Shown here piece by piece: positions 28,813 through 37,877 of a DNA stretch of 64,000 bases (its first letter is position 1; each line of letters begins with the position of its first letter). Position numbers and translations under genes: made by a program. The stretch is from Veillonella sp. VA139. Its GTDB lineage: Bacteria > Bacillota > Negativicutes > Veillonellales > Veillonellaceae. The notes below the pieces were generated by a model. The model saw nothing but the letters and a program-made list of their open reading frames with translations. It ran no database searches and had not been told where the DNA came from. The stretch covers positions 16,138 to 80,137 of the forward strand of contig NZ_RQVL01000008.1 of NCBI RefSeq assembly GCF_003992005.1. Reading direction: 5' to 3'.

Positions 28813-29922
28813 ATGGCAAAGGATAAAGCAAAAGAAGCAGCAGTTGATATGAAAAGCGGATCTCAAGAAGATCGTATGAAAGCCTTAGAGGGGGCTTTAA
28901 AACAAATTGAAAAAGATTTTGGTCAAGGTGCGATCATGCGCATGGGCGAAGCGGCAGACAAAATGAATATTGAAGTCATTTCTACAGGCGTGCTGGCTTT
29001 GGATCTGGCGGTCGGTGTAGGTGGATTCCCTAGAGGCCGTATTATTGAAATCTATGGACCAGAATCTTCTGGTAAAACTACGGTGGCTTTACATGCAGCA
29101 GCAGAAGCACAACGTAATGGTGGTGTTGTTGCCTTCATCGATGCGGAACATGCCTTAGACCCTGTATATGCGAAAAAATTAGGTGTAGATATTAATAGCT
29201 TATTGATTTCACAACCAGATAATGGTGAACAAGGGTTAGAAATTACAGAGGCCTTGGTTCGCTCTGGTGCAGTAGACTTAATCGTTGTGGACTCTGTAGC
29301 GGCATTAACACCTAAAGTAGAAATTGACGGTGAAATGACAGATGCTCACGTTGGGGTGCATGCACGTTTAATGAGTAAAGCATTGCGTAAATTAACGAGC
29401 TCCATCAGTAAAACTAGAACGGTTATTATCTTTATTAACCAATTGCGTGAAAAAGTAGGTATCATGTTCGGCAACCCAGAAACCACAACAGGTGGTCGTG
29501 CTTTGAAATTCTACTCTACGATTCGTTTAGACGTACGTAAAGGAGAAGCCTTAACAGCGGCAAAAGAACATGTAGGTAACCGTACGAAAGTAAAAGTTGT
29601 GAAAAATAAAGTAGCCCCTCCATTTAAAGTAGCAGAATTTGACTTGATGTTTGGGGAAGGCGTTTCCTATGAAGGTACATTGATTGACATCGGCGCGAAT
29701 ATTGAAGTCATCAAAAAATCTGGCGCTTGGTATTCCTATAACGGAGAACGCATGGGTCAAGGTAAAGAAGCTGCCAAAGTATTCTTGAAAGAAAACCCCC
29801 AAATTGCTCAAGAAATTGACTCTATCATTCGTGATACATTAGCAGCAGAACCATTAAATGTACTTGGTCATGATGAAGAAGTGGATGAAGTAGCAACTAC
29901 TGAAACTGTGGATATGGAATAA
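28813..29922 (+). CDS. recA: RecA recombinase
   Basis: A 369-residue RecA. Walker [10 protein letters not shown] (near residue 77), Walker [11 protein letters not shown], the L1/L2 DNA-binding loops with [18 protein letters not shown], and an acidic C-terminal tail ([17 protein letters not shown]). An N-terminal extension of about 20 residues rich in Lys, Ala and Glu precedes the usual start of homology. The gene is 4 bp after cinA and shares a nucleotide with recX (TAATGG). Confidence 0.97.
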   Translation: MAKDKAKEAAVDMKSGSQEDRMKALEGALKQIEKDFGQGAIMRMGEAADKMNIEVISTGVLALDLAVGVGGFPRGRIIEIYGPESSGKTTVALHAAAEAQRNGGVVAFIDAEHALDPVYAKKLGVDINSLLISQPDNGEQGLEITEALVRSGAVDLIVVDSVAALTPKVEIDGEMTDAHVGVHARLMSKALRKLTSSISKTRTVIIFINQLREKVGIMFGNPETTTGGRALKFYSTIRLDVRKGEALTAAKEHVGNRTKVKVVKNKVAPPFKVAEFDLMFGEGVSYEGTLIDIGANIEVIKKSGAWYSYNGERMGQGKEAAKVFLKENPQIAQEIDSIIRDTLAAEPLNVLGHDEEVDEVATTETVDME

Positions 29923-30425
29923 TGGCATTTCGTACATCGAAAGAAGAGGAGTGGACATTTGCATCAGCTATGGAGCAAGCTTTGCGTTTATTAGGGCCAC
30001 GGTCCTTAAGCACCCTAGAGTTAAGGCGTAAATTGTCGCAACGTTCTGTGCCTAGTGAACTTATCCAAGATGTAGAGGAAAAACTTATATCCTTATCGTA
30101 TTTAGATGATGAAGAATTGTCAGAAGAAGCCCTGCGTGCCTATATGGAGGCAGAAAAGTATAGCACCTATTACATTCGTGAAAAAATGCGCGAACGAGGA
30201 CTTGATGTATCTTGTGCGTTAGATGACTATGATGAATGGTCGGTAGCTGTGAAGTTGTTAGAGCAACGCTTTCACATATCTGATGAGGAACAGTTAACCG
30301 CTATTGAAGATGGTGAAGAAGATAAGTTTAGTAAGAAAAAAATAATTTATTTTCTGAAGAATCGTGGATTTGGTGTGAGTACAATTCAATCTATCTGTTA
30401 TGAATGGAGCCCATACTTAGAGTAG
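29922..30425 (+). CDS. recX: RecX, RecA regulator
   Basis: A 167-residue helical-repeat protein with the RecX signature LRRKLSQRSVPSELIQDVEEKLISLSYLDDEE split over the first and second repeats, and further repeats (YIREKMRERGLD; KKKIIYFLKNRGFGVSTI). RecX binds and modulates RecA filaments; its position sharing a base with the recA stop supports the call. Confidence 0.88.
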   Translation: MAFRTSKEEEWTFASAMEQALRLLGPRSLSTLELRRKLSQRSVPSELIQDVEEKLISLSYLDDEELSEEALRAYMEAEKYSTYYIREKMRERGLDVSCALDDYDEWSVAVKLLEQRFHISDEEQLTAIEDGEEDKFSKKKIIYFLKNRGFGVSTIQSICYEWSPYLE

Positions 30426-30435
30426 GGGCTTTGTC

Positions 30436-30464
30436 TTGACATTCCACGGTGTATGAACTAAAAT
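30436..30464 (+). promoter_or_regulatory. Promoter upstream of rny
   Basis: Perfect TTGACA (30436-30441), 17-bp spacer, TAAAAT (30459-30464), 10 bp after the recX stop. Predicted start near 30471 gives a leader of nearly 100 nt that contains a terminator-like hairpin. Confidence 0.75.
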
Positions 30465-30521
30465 TAAAATAGCCTTAATAATAAGCAAAATAAAATTTAA
30501 AAGCAAAATGGGCGAGAAACC

Positions 30522-30553
30522 GGGGAAGCGGATGTATCGACTTCTCCTTTTTT
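30522..30553 (+). terminator. Terminator-like hairpin inside the rny leader
   Basis: GGGGAAG (30522-30528) pairs with CTTCTCC (30541-30547, one G-U pair) and is followed by six T (30548-30553). It stands between the promoter at 30436 and the rny ribosome binding site, so it may attenuate rny, or end recX read-through. Confidence 0.7.
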
Positions 30554-30566
30554 ATGCAAGTGGGAG

Positions 30567-32114
30567 GTGAACACGATTTTAGAATACAGCATTATTGCCG
30601 TAGTCATGGTATTAATTGGTCTTGGAGTAGGCTATGTATTGCGCCGCAATATTGCAGAAGGTAAGCTAAACAAAGCGGAAACAGAAGCTGCACGTATTGT
30701 TGCTGATGGAGAGCGCTTAGCAGAGTCTAAGAAAAAGGAAGCGTTACTGGAAGCAAAAGAAGAAATTCATAAATTGCGTGCTGATGTAGATAAAGAAAAT
30801 CGCGATAGACGTAATGAATTGCAACGTCTTGAACGACGAATTTTACAAAAAGAAGAGCAATTAGACAAAAAACTAGACAGTATTGAACGCAAAGAAGAGT
30901 CCTTGCACCATAAGGAACGCAATCTAGAAAAAGCGGAAGAAAAAATCGAAGCATTGCATCAACAACAAATGGATGAGTTAGAACGCATTTCTAGCTTAAC
31001 CTTTGAGGAAGCAAAGCAAATTTTACTAACAAAAGTAGAACAAGAAATTCGTCACGACACTGCTGTGATGCTTAAAGATTTTGAGCAACAAGCAAAGGAA
31101 GAGGCGGAAAAGAATGCTAGAGAAATTATTTCTATGGCTATTCAGCGATGTGCAGCTGACCATGTAGCAGAATCTACAGTATCTGTTGTAACATTGCCAA
31201 ATGATGAGATGAAAGGTCGTATTATCGGTCGTGAAGGACGTAATATTCGTGCGTTAGAAACGTTGACAGGTATCGACTTAATTATTGATGATACACCAGA
31301 GGCAGTTATTTTATCTGGATTTGATCCGATTCGCCGTGAAGTAGCACGAATTGCCTTAGAAAAACTCATTGTAGATGGACGTATCCATCCAGCTCGTATC
31401 GAAGAAATGGTTGAAAAAGCACGCCGTGAGGTGGAAAACACAATCAAAGAGGCTGGTGAACAAGCTACATTTGAAGCCGATGTACACGGTTTACATCCAG
31501 AAGTGATTCGTACGCTTGGTAGATTGAAATATCGTACAAGTTATGGACAGAATGTATTAAAACACTCTGTGGAAGTATCTCATTTGGCAGGTATGATGGC
31601 AGCGGAATTAGGTTGCGACGTAGTATTGGCCAAACGAGGCGGTTTATTACATGATTTGGGCAAAGCCTTAACACATGAAATTGAAGGATCTCACGTAGAA
31701 ATTGGTGTAGATCTTGCTAAAAAATATCATGAAAGTGCATTGGTACAAAATTGTATTGGCGCTCATCATGGTGATGAAGAGTTTAAATCTGTAGAGGCTG
31801 TATTGGTAGCGGCAGCAGATGCTATTTCTGCAGCACGACCAGGAGCTAGACGCGAAACATTAGAAAATTATTTAAAACGATTATCTAAGTTGGAAGAAAT
31901 CGCTGAATCTTTTGAAGGCGTTGAAAAATGCTTTGCTATCCAAGCAGGTCGAGAGATTCGCGTTATGGTAAAACCAGATAAAGTGGATGATGTGGAAGCG
32001 AACTTGTTAGTGCGGGACATCATTAAACGAATCGAAAATGAATTAGAATATCCAGGACAAATTAAAGTTGTGGTTATTCGTGAAACACGAGTCGTAGATT
32101 ACGCGAAAAAATAG
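30567..32114 (+). CDS. rny: RNase Y, membrane-anchored endoribonuclease
   Basis: Initiates mRNA decay at the membrane. It has an N-terminal membrane helix ([18 protein letters not shown]), a long coiled coil (about 30-195, rich in Lys/Glu), a KH domain ([19 protein letters not shown]) and an HD domain ([12 protein letters not shown]). The start codon is unclear: the only standard start in frame is a GTG at 30567, but it lies inside the strongest Shine-Dalgarno sequence (GGGAGGTGA, 30562-30570), which is properly spaced for ACG at 30573 or ATT at 30576. The GTG is given as the longest supported start. Length (about 515) is normal for the family. Confidence 0.93.
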   Translation: MNTILEYSIIAVVMVLIGLGVGYVLRRNIAEGKLNKAETEAARIVADGERLAESKKKEALLEAKEEIHKLRADVDKENRDRRNELQRLERRILQKEEQLDKKLDSIERKEESLHHKERNLEKAEEKIEALHQQQMDELERISSLTFEEAKQILLTKVEQEIRHDTAVMLKDFEQQAKEEAEKNAREIISMAIQRCAADHVAESTVSVVTLPNDEMKGRIIGREGRNIRALETLTGIDLIIDDTPEAVILSGFDPIRREVARIALEKLIVDGRIHPARIEEMVEKARREVENTIKEAGEQATFEADVHGLHPEVIRTLGRLKYRTSYGQNVLKHSVEVSHLAGMMAAELGCDVVLAKRGGLLHDLGKALTHEIEGSHVEIGVDLAKKYHESALVQNCIGAHHGDEEFKSVEAVLVAAADAISAARPGARRETLENYLKRLSKLEEIAESFEGVEKCFAIQAGREIRVMVKPDKVDDVEANLLVRDIIKRIENELEYPGQIKVVVIRETRVVDYAKK

Positions 32115-32126
32115 TCTACATAAGTG

Positions 32127-32164
32127 GTTGGAGCGGCCTTTGGCTGCTCTAACTTCTTTTTTTT
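32127..32164 (+). terminator. Intrinsic terminator of rny
   Basis: An 11-bp stem, GTTGGAGCGGC (32127-32137) against GCTGCTCTAAC (32143-32153) with two G-U pairs, followed by TTCTTTTTTTT. Confidence 0.9.
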
Positions 32165-32197
32165 CACACTATATATGAATTGCATATATAGTGTGAA
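32163..32197. repeat. Perfect 15-bp inverted repeat
   Basis: TTCACACTATATATG (32163-32177) and its exact complement (32183-32197) flank a 5-nt AATTG loop. Pairing may extend outward because the upstream terminator T run faces an A-rich stretch. It lies between rny and dnaG and could be a second, bidirectional terminator or a binding site. Confidence 0.75.
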
Positions 32198-32319
32198 GAA
32201 AAAGAAAGTATTTCTAAGTAGGAGTTTTTTTGTTTATGTAGAATAATATAGATAGAGAAGGTATACATAGACATTATATTTTGATGCATACACGGTAGTA
32301 TATAGCTTAGGAGAGTGAC

Positions 32320-34083
32320 ATGAGCAAGTTTTTCAATGATGACATAATTGAACAAGTCAAAAATGCCAATGATATTGTATCTGTCATTTCTGAGCATATC
32401 CCATTGAAGAAGAAAGGGAAAAACTATTGGGGTTGTTGTCCATTTCATAATGAAAAGACGCCATCCTTTAGTGTGACCCCTGAAAAGGGCTTTTTTTATT
32501 GCTTTGGCTGTCGAGAATCGGGGAATGTCATTAGCTTTCTGATGAAATATGATAATTTAACATTCCCCGAAGCCATTGAGCGGTTGGCCAGTCGTGCCAA
32601 TATTGCTTTGCCAGAACGGACTGTATCGTCAGCTGAGCGGAAACGTATGGCTCGTTTGGAATCTATGTATGAGGTGAATGAACTAGCTACAAATTTCTTT
32701 CATAATTGTTTGGTGAAAACAGAATTGGGGAAAGAAGGACTAGACTATTTATTAAGGCGTGGACTATCCATGGAGACCATTACAAAATTTCGCCTAGGGT
32801 TTGCCCCCGATGGATGGGATAAGTTATATAGTGCTTTTACGGGTCGAGGTGTGGATTCTAATGTATTGCTAGAATTAGGATTGTGCCGTAAAAATGAGCA
32901 AGGCAAGATATACGATTATTTTAGAAAGCGTGTCATGTTTCCCATCATGGATGGAAAGGGACGTGTATTAGGTTTCGGTGGTCGTGTTCTTGACGATAGT
33001 AATCCGAAATATTTGAACTCCCCAGAAACGGAAATATTCAATAAAGGGCATCTATTATTTGCCTTTTATCAATCCTATCGCAGTATTCGTGAAAGGAAAC
33101 AGGCTGTCCTTGTTGAGGGGTATATGGATGTGCTGAGTTGTCATAATGCAGGTATTACGAATGTAGTGGCATCGCTAGGTACAGCCTATACGAAAGACCA
33201 TGGTCGACTTTTGATGCGTCAAGCAGAAGAAATTGTCCTTGCCTATGATATGGATGGGGCTGGTCGTACGGCAGCGAAACGTGCTATCGAGTTATTGCAA
33301 AATACAGAATTTTCTGTTAAGGTAGTATCTATGCCTGATGGAAAGGATCCCGATGATTTTATCAAAAATCATGGTCCTGAAGCGTGGCAAGAATTAGTGG
33401 ATACATCGCCAAGAGATTTTGAGTTTTTATTAAATGAAAGCTTGAGCAGTCACGATACGAATTCAGTGGAAGGGAAACGGGCTGTTTTATCAGATATATT
33501 CCCCTTCATTGCAGGTCATGAAAGTCAAGTGCGACGTGATGAATATTTAAAAGCCTTGGCATTACCTTTATGGTTAGATGTGAGTACCATTATTACTTAC
33601 TTTAGACAGTTTCTTCGACAAGGAAACATAGAATTAAAACAGCAGGCCGTGAATGTGCCTAAGGAGACTTTCACAGATGAAGAAGAGTTGCTGTACTGGG
33701 TAGGTAAGGATAATGATATATATAGCTTGGTGAGCCAATATATAGGGGTGGAAGATTTTACCCATCCTATGTATAGTGCTTATTATGAAAGGATAGGCGA
33801 GTTAGTAAACCAGGGGGAAAGTTTATCGGACGTCCTCTTAGAGGAATCTTTAGATGCTGAATCTTGGCATATGTTTGGGAAATGGTCGGTTTTGATGAAT
33901 CGAGAAATAAATGAGGAATTGTTGCACAGTTTAATTCGAAGTGTACGACTAAAATCCCTTCGCAATCAATATAAGGAGCATAGTCGATTAGCAGACCAAT
34001 TGAGTCGGGCTAATGATCCTAGGTTTATAGAAGAATTACGAATGTGTCAGGATTTACAAGAATTGATTAAACAGTGGTCTTGA
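32320..34083 (+). CDS. dnaG: DnaG primase
   Basis: Makes RNA primers for replication. The N-terminal CHC2 zinc finger (CPFHNEKTPSFSV, with the second pair in FYCFGC), the TOPRIM catalytic core (LVEGYMDVLS and AYDMDGAGRTAAKRA) and a divergent C-terminal helicase-binding domain are in order. At 587 residues it is normal. It forms an operon with rpoD (21 bp between), the Firmicute dnaG-rpoD macromolecular-synthesis arrangement. Confidence 0.96.
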   Translation: MSKFFNDDIIEQVKNANDIVSVISEHIPLKKKGKNYWGCCPFHNEKTPSFSVTPEKGFFYCFGCRESGNVISFLMKYDNLTFPEAIERLASRANIALPERTVSSAERKRMARLESMYEVNELATNFFHNCLVKTELGKEGLDYLLRRGLSMETITKFRLGFAPDGWDKLYSAFTGRGVDSNVLLELGLCRKNEQGKIYDYFRKRVMFPIMDGKGRVLGFGGRVLDDSNPKYLNSPETEIFNKGHLLFAFYQSYRSIRERKQAVLVEGYMDVLSCHNAGITNVVASLGTAYTKDHGRLLMRQAEEIVLAYDMDGAGRTAAKRAIELLQNTEFSVKVVSMPDGKDPDDFIKNHGPEAWQELVDTSPRDFEFLLNESLSSHDTNSVEGKRAVLSDIFPFIAGHESQVRRDEYLKALALPLWLDVSTIITYFRQFLRQGNIELKQQAVNVPKETFTDEEELLYWVGKDNDIYSLVSQYIGVEDFTHPMYSAYYERIGELVNQGESLSDVLLEESLDAESWHMFGKWSVLMNREINEELLHSLIRSVRLKSLRNQYKEHSRLADQLSRANDPRFIEELRMCQDLQELIKQWS

Positions 34084-34104
34084 TGTAGTGAAAGGAAGAG
34101 CACA

Positions 34105-35346
34105 GTGGCAAAGAAGAAAAAGCAATCGCAAGTGCAAGAGATTATAGCGATTTTATTAGAAACAGCAAAACGAGACGGTGTCATTACGTCAAAACAAATT
34201 TCTGATGCACTTTCAGAGCAAGTAGAAGTAACGGCAGAACAGTTAGACAGCATGTATGCAGTATTTAATAATTTAAATATTGAAGTTATTCAAGATGATG
34301 AACAAGATTCAGAAAGTGAGCTACCTATGCATGATGATGAATTGTTGGATAAAGATCTTGAAGTGGAAGTTGATGTAGATGTAGATGTAGATGTGGAACA
34401 TTTAAGCAGTGACATTGATATTACTGAGGAAGATGATGATGAGGAAAAAGAGATTAATCTTGACTTATCTATTCCTGAAGGGATGAACATCGATGACCCA
34501 GTACGTATGTACCTAAAAGAAATTGGTCGTGTTCCGTTGTTATCTGGTGATGAAGAAATCATTTTGGCACAACAAATTGAGGCAGGCAATGCAGAAAGTG
34601 CTACCTATAAAGAAGTGCGATTAGGAAATAGTGCAAAACAGAAATTGATTGATGCGAACTTGCGTCTTGTAGTTAGTATTGCAAAACGCTATGTAGGTCG
34701 TGGCATGTTGTTCTTGGATTTGATACAAGAAGGTAACTTAGGTCTTATTAAAGCAGTTGATAAATTCGACTATACAAAAGGATATAAATTCTCTACCTAT
34801 GCTACATGGTGGATTCGTCAAGCTATTACGAGAGCTATTGCTGACCAAGCTAGAACGATTCGTATTCCTGTACATATGGTAGAAACGATTAATAAGTTAG
34901 TGCGTATTCAACGTCAATTATTACAAGATTTAGGTCGCGAACCGAGCCCAGAAGAAATTGCAGAGGGTATGGGTATTACCGTAGAACGGGTGCGTGAAAT
35001 TCAAAAAATTTCGCAAGAGCCAGTTTCCTTGGAAACGCCGATTGGGGAAGAAGAAGACTCCCATTTAGGCGACTTCTTAGAAGATAAAGATGCAGTAGCT
35101 CCAGATGATGCGGCTAGCTTTATCTTGCTACGTGAGCAAATTGTAGAAGTATTCAGCTGCTTAACAGATCGTGAGCAACAAGTATTGGAATTACGCTTTG
35201 GTTTGAAAGATGGCAAACCACGTACATTGGAAGAAGTCGGTCAATTCTTTAATGTAACACGGGAACGGATTCGTCAAATTGAAGGGAAAGCCTTAACGAA
35301 GTTGCGTAATCGTGGTAAACGAGATAAAATTAAAGATTTCTTATAA
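34105..35346 (+). CDS. rpoD: RpoD, principal sigma factor (sigma-70/SigA)
   Basis: A 413-residue housekeeping sigma factor. Region 1.1 at the N-terminus is followed by a very acidic spacer (about residues 70-130) with a [10 protein letters not shown] run, then region 1.2 ([17 protein letters not shown]), region 2 ([29 protein letters not shown]), region 3 and region 4 (TREERIRQIE-type [18 protein letters not shown]). The GTG start at 34105 fits AAAGGAAGAG upstream. The acidic run is encoded by four GATGTA/GATGTG units (34372-34395). Confidence 0.96.
   Translation: MAKKKKQSQVQEIIAILLETAKRDGVITSKQISDALSEQVEVTAEQLDSMYAVFNNLNIEVIQDDEQDSESELPMHDDELLDKDLEVEVDVDVDVDVEHLSSDIDITEEDDDEEKEINLDLSIPEGMNIDDPVRMYLKEIGRVPLLSGDEEIILAQQIEAGNAESATYKEVRLGNSAKQKLIDANLRLVVSIAKRYVGRGMLFLDLIQEGNLGLIKAVDKFDYTKGYKFSTYATWWIRQAITRAIADQARTIRIPVHMVETINKLVRIQRQLLQDLGREPSPEEIAEGMGITVERVREIQKISQEPVSLETPIGEEEDSHLGDFLEDKDAVAPDDAASFILLREQIVEVFSCLTDREQQVLELRFGLKDGKPRTLEEVGQFFNVTRERIRQIEGKALTKLRNRGKRDKIKDFL
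34372..34395 (+). repeat. Hexanucleotide tandem repeat inside rpoD
   Basis: Three copies of GATGTA plus one GATGTG encode alternating Asp-Val. Unit changes would keep the reading frame and only alter the length of the acidic spacer. Confidence 0.85.
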
Positions 35347-35349
35347 TAC

Positions 35350-35377
35350 TTGCCATTTCATCATTGTGTGGTATAAT
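35350..35377 (+). promoter_or_regulatory. Promoter of the amino-acid binding lipoprotein gene
   Basis: TTGCCA (35350-35355), 16-bp spacer, TATAAT (35372-35377). It begins 4 bp after the rpoD stop. Confidence 0.65.
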
Positions 35378-35424
35378 TTATGTATAAATAATCATAAGTT
35401 GTGAATATATTATGGGAGGTAATT

Positions 35425-36207
35425 ATGATTAGCATGAAAAAACTAGGCCTTATCCTATGTACGGCTGTTCTTAGTGTAGGTTTACTAGCTGGTTGTGGTA
35501 GCGATAAAAAAGAAGCGCAGTTAACACAAACAGCAGGGGTGTTGAAAGTTGGTTCTGAAACCACATTCCCTCCATTTGAATTTGCAGAAGAAAACACGAA
35601 TAAATACATTGGTTTCGATGTAGATTTAAGTGAAGAAGTAGCAAAACGTTTAGGTTTAAAATTAGAGTTTGTTAGCATGGGCTTCGATGCGTTAATTCCA
35701 GCTACACAATCTGGCAATATCGACATGATTGCAGCGGGTATCAATGCTACACCAGAACGTGAAAAAGCGTTGGCATTCTCTGAACCATACTTTAAAGAAG
35801 GTGGTTTCATCACTATCGTTCGTAAAGATAATACGGACATCAAAAAAATGGATGACCTTGCGAATAAACGTGTAGGTGTTCAAATTGGTACAGTGCCTGT
35901 AGAAATGGCGAAAGCAATCCCTGGTACAGATGTAAAAGAAATGGATTCTAATAGCAATATCTTTATGGCTTTACAAGCGGGTACCATTGATGGTGCTATC
36001 ATCGACCAAGCTGTAGCTATGTACTACTTGAAACAAGGGGCAGATAAAGATCTTAAACTTGTTGGAGAAGGCACAGATGCTCCTCCATTCGTATTAGGAT
36101 TCAATAAATCTAACACGGCATTACGTGATAAAGTGAACGAAGCTTTGAAAGCAATGCGTGACGATGGAACGTATCAAAAAATTTACGATAAGTGGTTCGC
36201 AAAATAG
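35425..36207 (+). CDS. Amino-acid ABC transporter substrate-binding lipoprotein (orphan)
   Basis: A 260-residue family-3 binding protein. A lipoprotein signal ends in LLAGC (Cys24), then VLKVGSETTFPPFEFAEENT, GFDVDLSEEVAKRLG, FDALIPATQSGNIDMIAAG and FSEPYFKEGG, the usual motifs for polar or charged amino-acid binding. GGGAGG precedes the ATG at 35425; the frame opens 24 bp earlier. No permease or ATPase gene is adjacent, so it must work with a transporter encoded elsewhere. A hairpin-repeat cluster begins right after its stop. Confidence 0.9.
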   Translation: MISMKKLGLILCTAVLSVGLLAGCGSDKKEAQLTQTAGVLKVGSETTFPPFEFAEENTNKYIGFDVDLSEEVAKRLGLKLEFVSMGFDALIPATQSGNIDMIAAGINATPEREKALAFSEPYFKEGGFITIVRKDNTDIKKMDDLANKRVGVQIGTVPVEMAKAIPGTDVKEMDSNSNIFMALQAGTIDGAIIDQAVAMYYLKQGADKDLKLVGEGTDAPPFVLGFNKSNTALRDKVNEALKAMRDDGTYQKIYDKWFAK

Positions 36208-36210
36208 TTC

Positions 36211-36370
36211 TGCTATGTAGCCTGTGGTATTCCTAGGCTGATAGGCAAAGGGAAGAGCACGACATATTCCTCCGCAAACTGATACAGTGGTTAGGTTTGC
36301 TCCGGAATATGTCGTGCTCTTCTTGCATTTGTCTTATTTTGGGATAAGGAATACCACAAAGGCTACTACT
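36211..36370 (+). repeat. Nested-hairpin repeat, copy A1 (complete)
   Basis: Outer arms: GTAGCC plus TGTGGTATTCCT (36217-36234) pair with 36347-36366 (18 bp with a 2-nt bulge). Inner arms: GAAGAGCACGACATATTCC (36252-36270) pairs perfectly over 19 bp with 36304-36322. An apical stem GCAAAC/GTTTGC (36274-36279 / 36295-36300) closes a loop containing TGATACAGTGGTTAG. The same plan recurs at 39.0, 40.4 and 58.1 kb. Confidence 0.9.
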
Positions 36371-36735
36371 CGTAACGGCTTTGCTCAGGGGGGAGCACAC
36401 CGTGCTCTTCTTGTGTTTATGTAATTTAGTTAGTAAGGAATGCCATAAAGGCTGTTACGCATAAGGGCCTTGCTCAGGGAGTGGAAGAGCACGACACATT
36501 CCGACCTGAACTGATACGGTGGTTAGGTTTGTTCAGGAACATGTTGCGGTCTTCTTGCGTTTGTGTAATTTAGCTACTAAGGGTCGCCACAAGGCTACTA
36601 CGCATGATTGCGTTCCTCAGAGAGTAGTTTGTGGTGTTTGTTCGGAGCACACCGCGCTCTTCTTGTGTTTGGGCAATTCAGCTAGTAAGGGTTGCCACAA
36701 AGGCTACTACTTGTAATGGTGCCGCTCAGGGGATG
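36371..36735 (+). repeat. Nested-hairpin repeat, partial copies A2-A4
   Basis: Further incomplete units in tandem. Each ends in a right outer arm variant (near 36440-36460, at 36585-36598, and near 36692-36708). One contains an inner hairpin with mismatched arms (36484-36502 against 36536-36554). Short frames here show no start site support or family resemblance and are not called as genes. Together with A1 this fills most of the 726-bp gap between the binding lipoprotein and the barrel gene. Confidence 0.8.
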
Positions 36736-36822
36736 ATGACTGTGTAGTTGCATATATATAAATGTTTCAATATTGCGCAATGCGTGAAAGTCTATTCATA
36801 CAATACATTAAAGTGCATTGTG

Positions 36823-36852
36823 TTGACCTAGAAAGGACAAGCATGGTATGAT
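36823..36852 (+). promoter_or_regulatory. Promoter of the barrel gene
   Basis: TTGACC (36823-36828), 18-bp spacer, TATGAT (36847-36852), about 80 bp before the start codon and outside the repeat cluster. Confidence 0.6.
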
Positions 36853-36933
36853 GGGGATGTAAATCAATTCATGATGAGGAGTATTGTTTTGTTATTCGTG
36901 GATTGTGCATTGGTAGTATGAATAGGAGGAACT

Positions 36934-37863
36934 ATGAAACGTCGTGTGTTAGTGTTGGCTGTGCTAGGATGTATGTTGGGAACATCTGCTATGGCAGCGA
37001 GTCATAATGAAACAGATCGAAGTATAGCCGGGTATGCAATGACTGCTGCTGTGTCCAGCGCGTTAGAAGGAGAGCATAACCCTGATTGGATGAAACGGAC
37101 TACGGTGAATATGTCTTTTCAAAAGGAGTGGAAGCCGCAATATGAGATGGAAACGATTCAACCATTAACGCATGTAGATAAGGATACGAAGGATGTTGTA
37201 TTTGTGCAAGGTCGTGTAAGTAATGCATCTGAATTGGGAACGACAGCCAATATTGGAGTTGGTTATCGCCATTTGAATGATGCGAAAACAGCTATGATAG
37301 GAGTTAATGCTTTTTATGACCATGCTTTTAGACACCATCATAGCCGCGTGGGTGGTGGTGTAGAATACTTCAATGGGCAACATGAATTGCGTGCTAATGT
37401 GTATCATGGCGTATCTGGTGAACGTGAAGTAGATGTGGAAAATCATGTGTTTGAAAAAGTAGTGGATGGATATAATGTGGAATATGCCCATACTTTCAAA
37501 GGGGCAGAATGGGCGAAGGTCTATGCCAGTGCCTATCGTTGGGATATGAAACATCGTGAAGATGCGACAGGTTTCTATGTAGGTACGGAATTGCAGTTAA
37601 CACCAAATATATCTGTAGATATGGGTGTGAATAAAATGAATCATGAGTCTGGCAAAATGTTTGGACGCATTATGTATCGCCTTGGTAAAGCTCCTGTGGC
37701 ATTGTGGGGTGGTGCTCATTCCTATGGAGTGACCTCATCTGTAGAAGCAAAATTGTTGACGAAAGTGCGCCGTGTGAACAATATTGTGGTGGAACGCTAT
37801 GGTAAAGAACAGAATCAACCAGCACAATCGGACAAATTACATGTAACGCTTCGTATTGGTTAA
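36934..37863 (+). CDS. Stand-alone inverse-autotransporter-type outer-membrane beta-barrel
   Basis: A 309-residue protein with a signal peptide (cleavage after AMA, about residue 22) and a mature part that consists only of barrel. VFVQGRVSN, TTANIGVGYRHLNDAKTAMIG, VNAFYDHAFRHHHSRVGGGV and YFNGQHELRANVYHGVSG match the strand pattern of the intimin/invasin (IAT_beta) barrel. Intimin-type proteins continue into long Ig-like passengers; this one stops at the barrel. The next gene, 14 bp downstream, encodes a secreted protein, so the pair may form a split system. AGGAGG precedes the ATG. The outer-membrane location supports a diderm host. Confidence 0.8.
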   Translation: MKRRVLVLAVLGCMLGTSAMAASHNETDRSIAGYAMTAAVSSALEGEHNPDWMKRTTVNMSFQKEWKPQYEMETIQPLTHVDKDTKDVVFVQGRVSNASELGTTANIGVGYRHLNDAKTAMIGVNAFYDHAFRHHHSRVGGGVEYFNGQHELRANVYHGVSGEREVDVENHVFEKVVDGYNVEYAHTFKGAEWAKVYASAYRWDMKHREDATGFYVGTELQLTPNISVDMGVNKMNHESGKMFGRIMYRLGKAPVALWGGAHSYGVTSSVEAKLLTKVRRVNNIVVERYGKEQNQPAQSDKLHVTLRIG

Positions 37864-37877
37864 GGTGAGGTACAGAT

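Noticed and set aside
36519..36716. Short plus-strand frames in the repeat clusters (also 39011-39235, 40467-40652, 40649-40849)
   Set aside because: They resemble each other only because they read the same repeat, lack ribosome binding sites, and break in other copies. The conserved property is base pairing, not coding.
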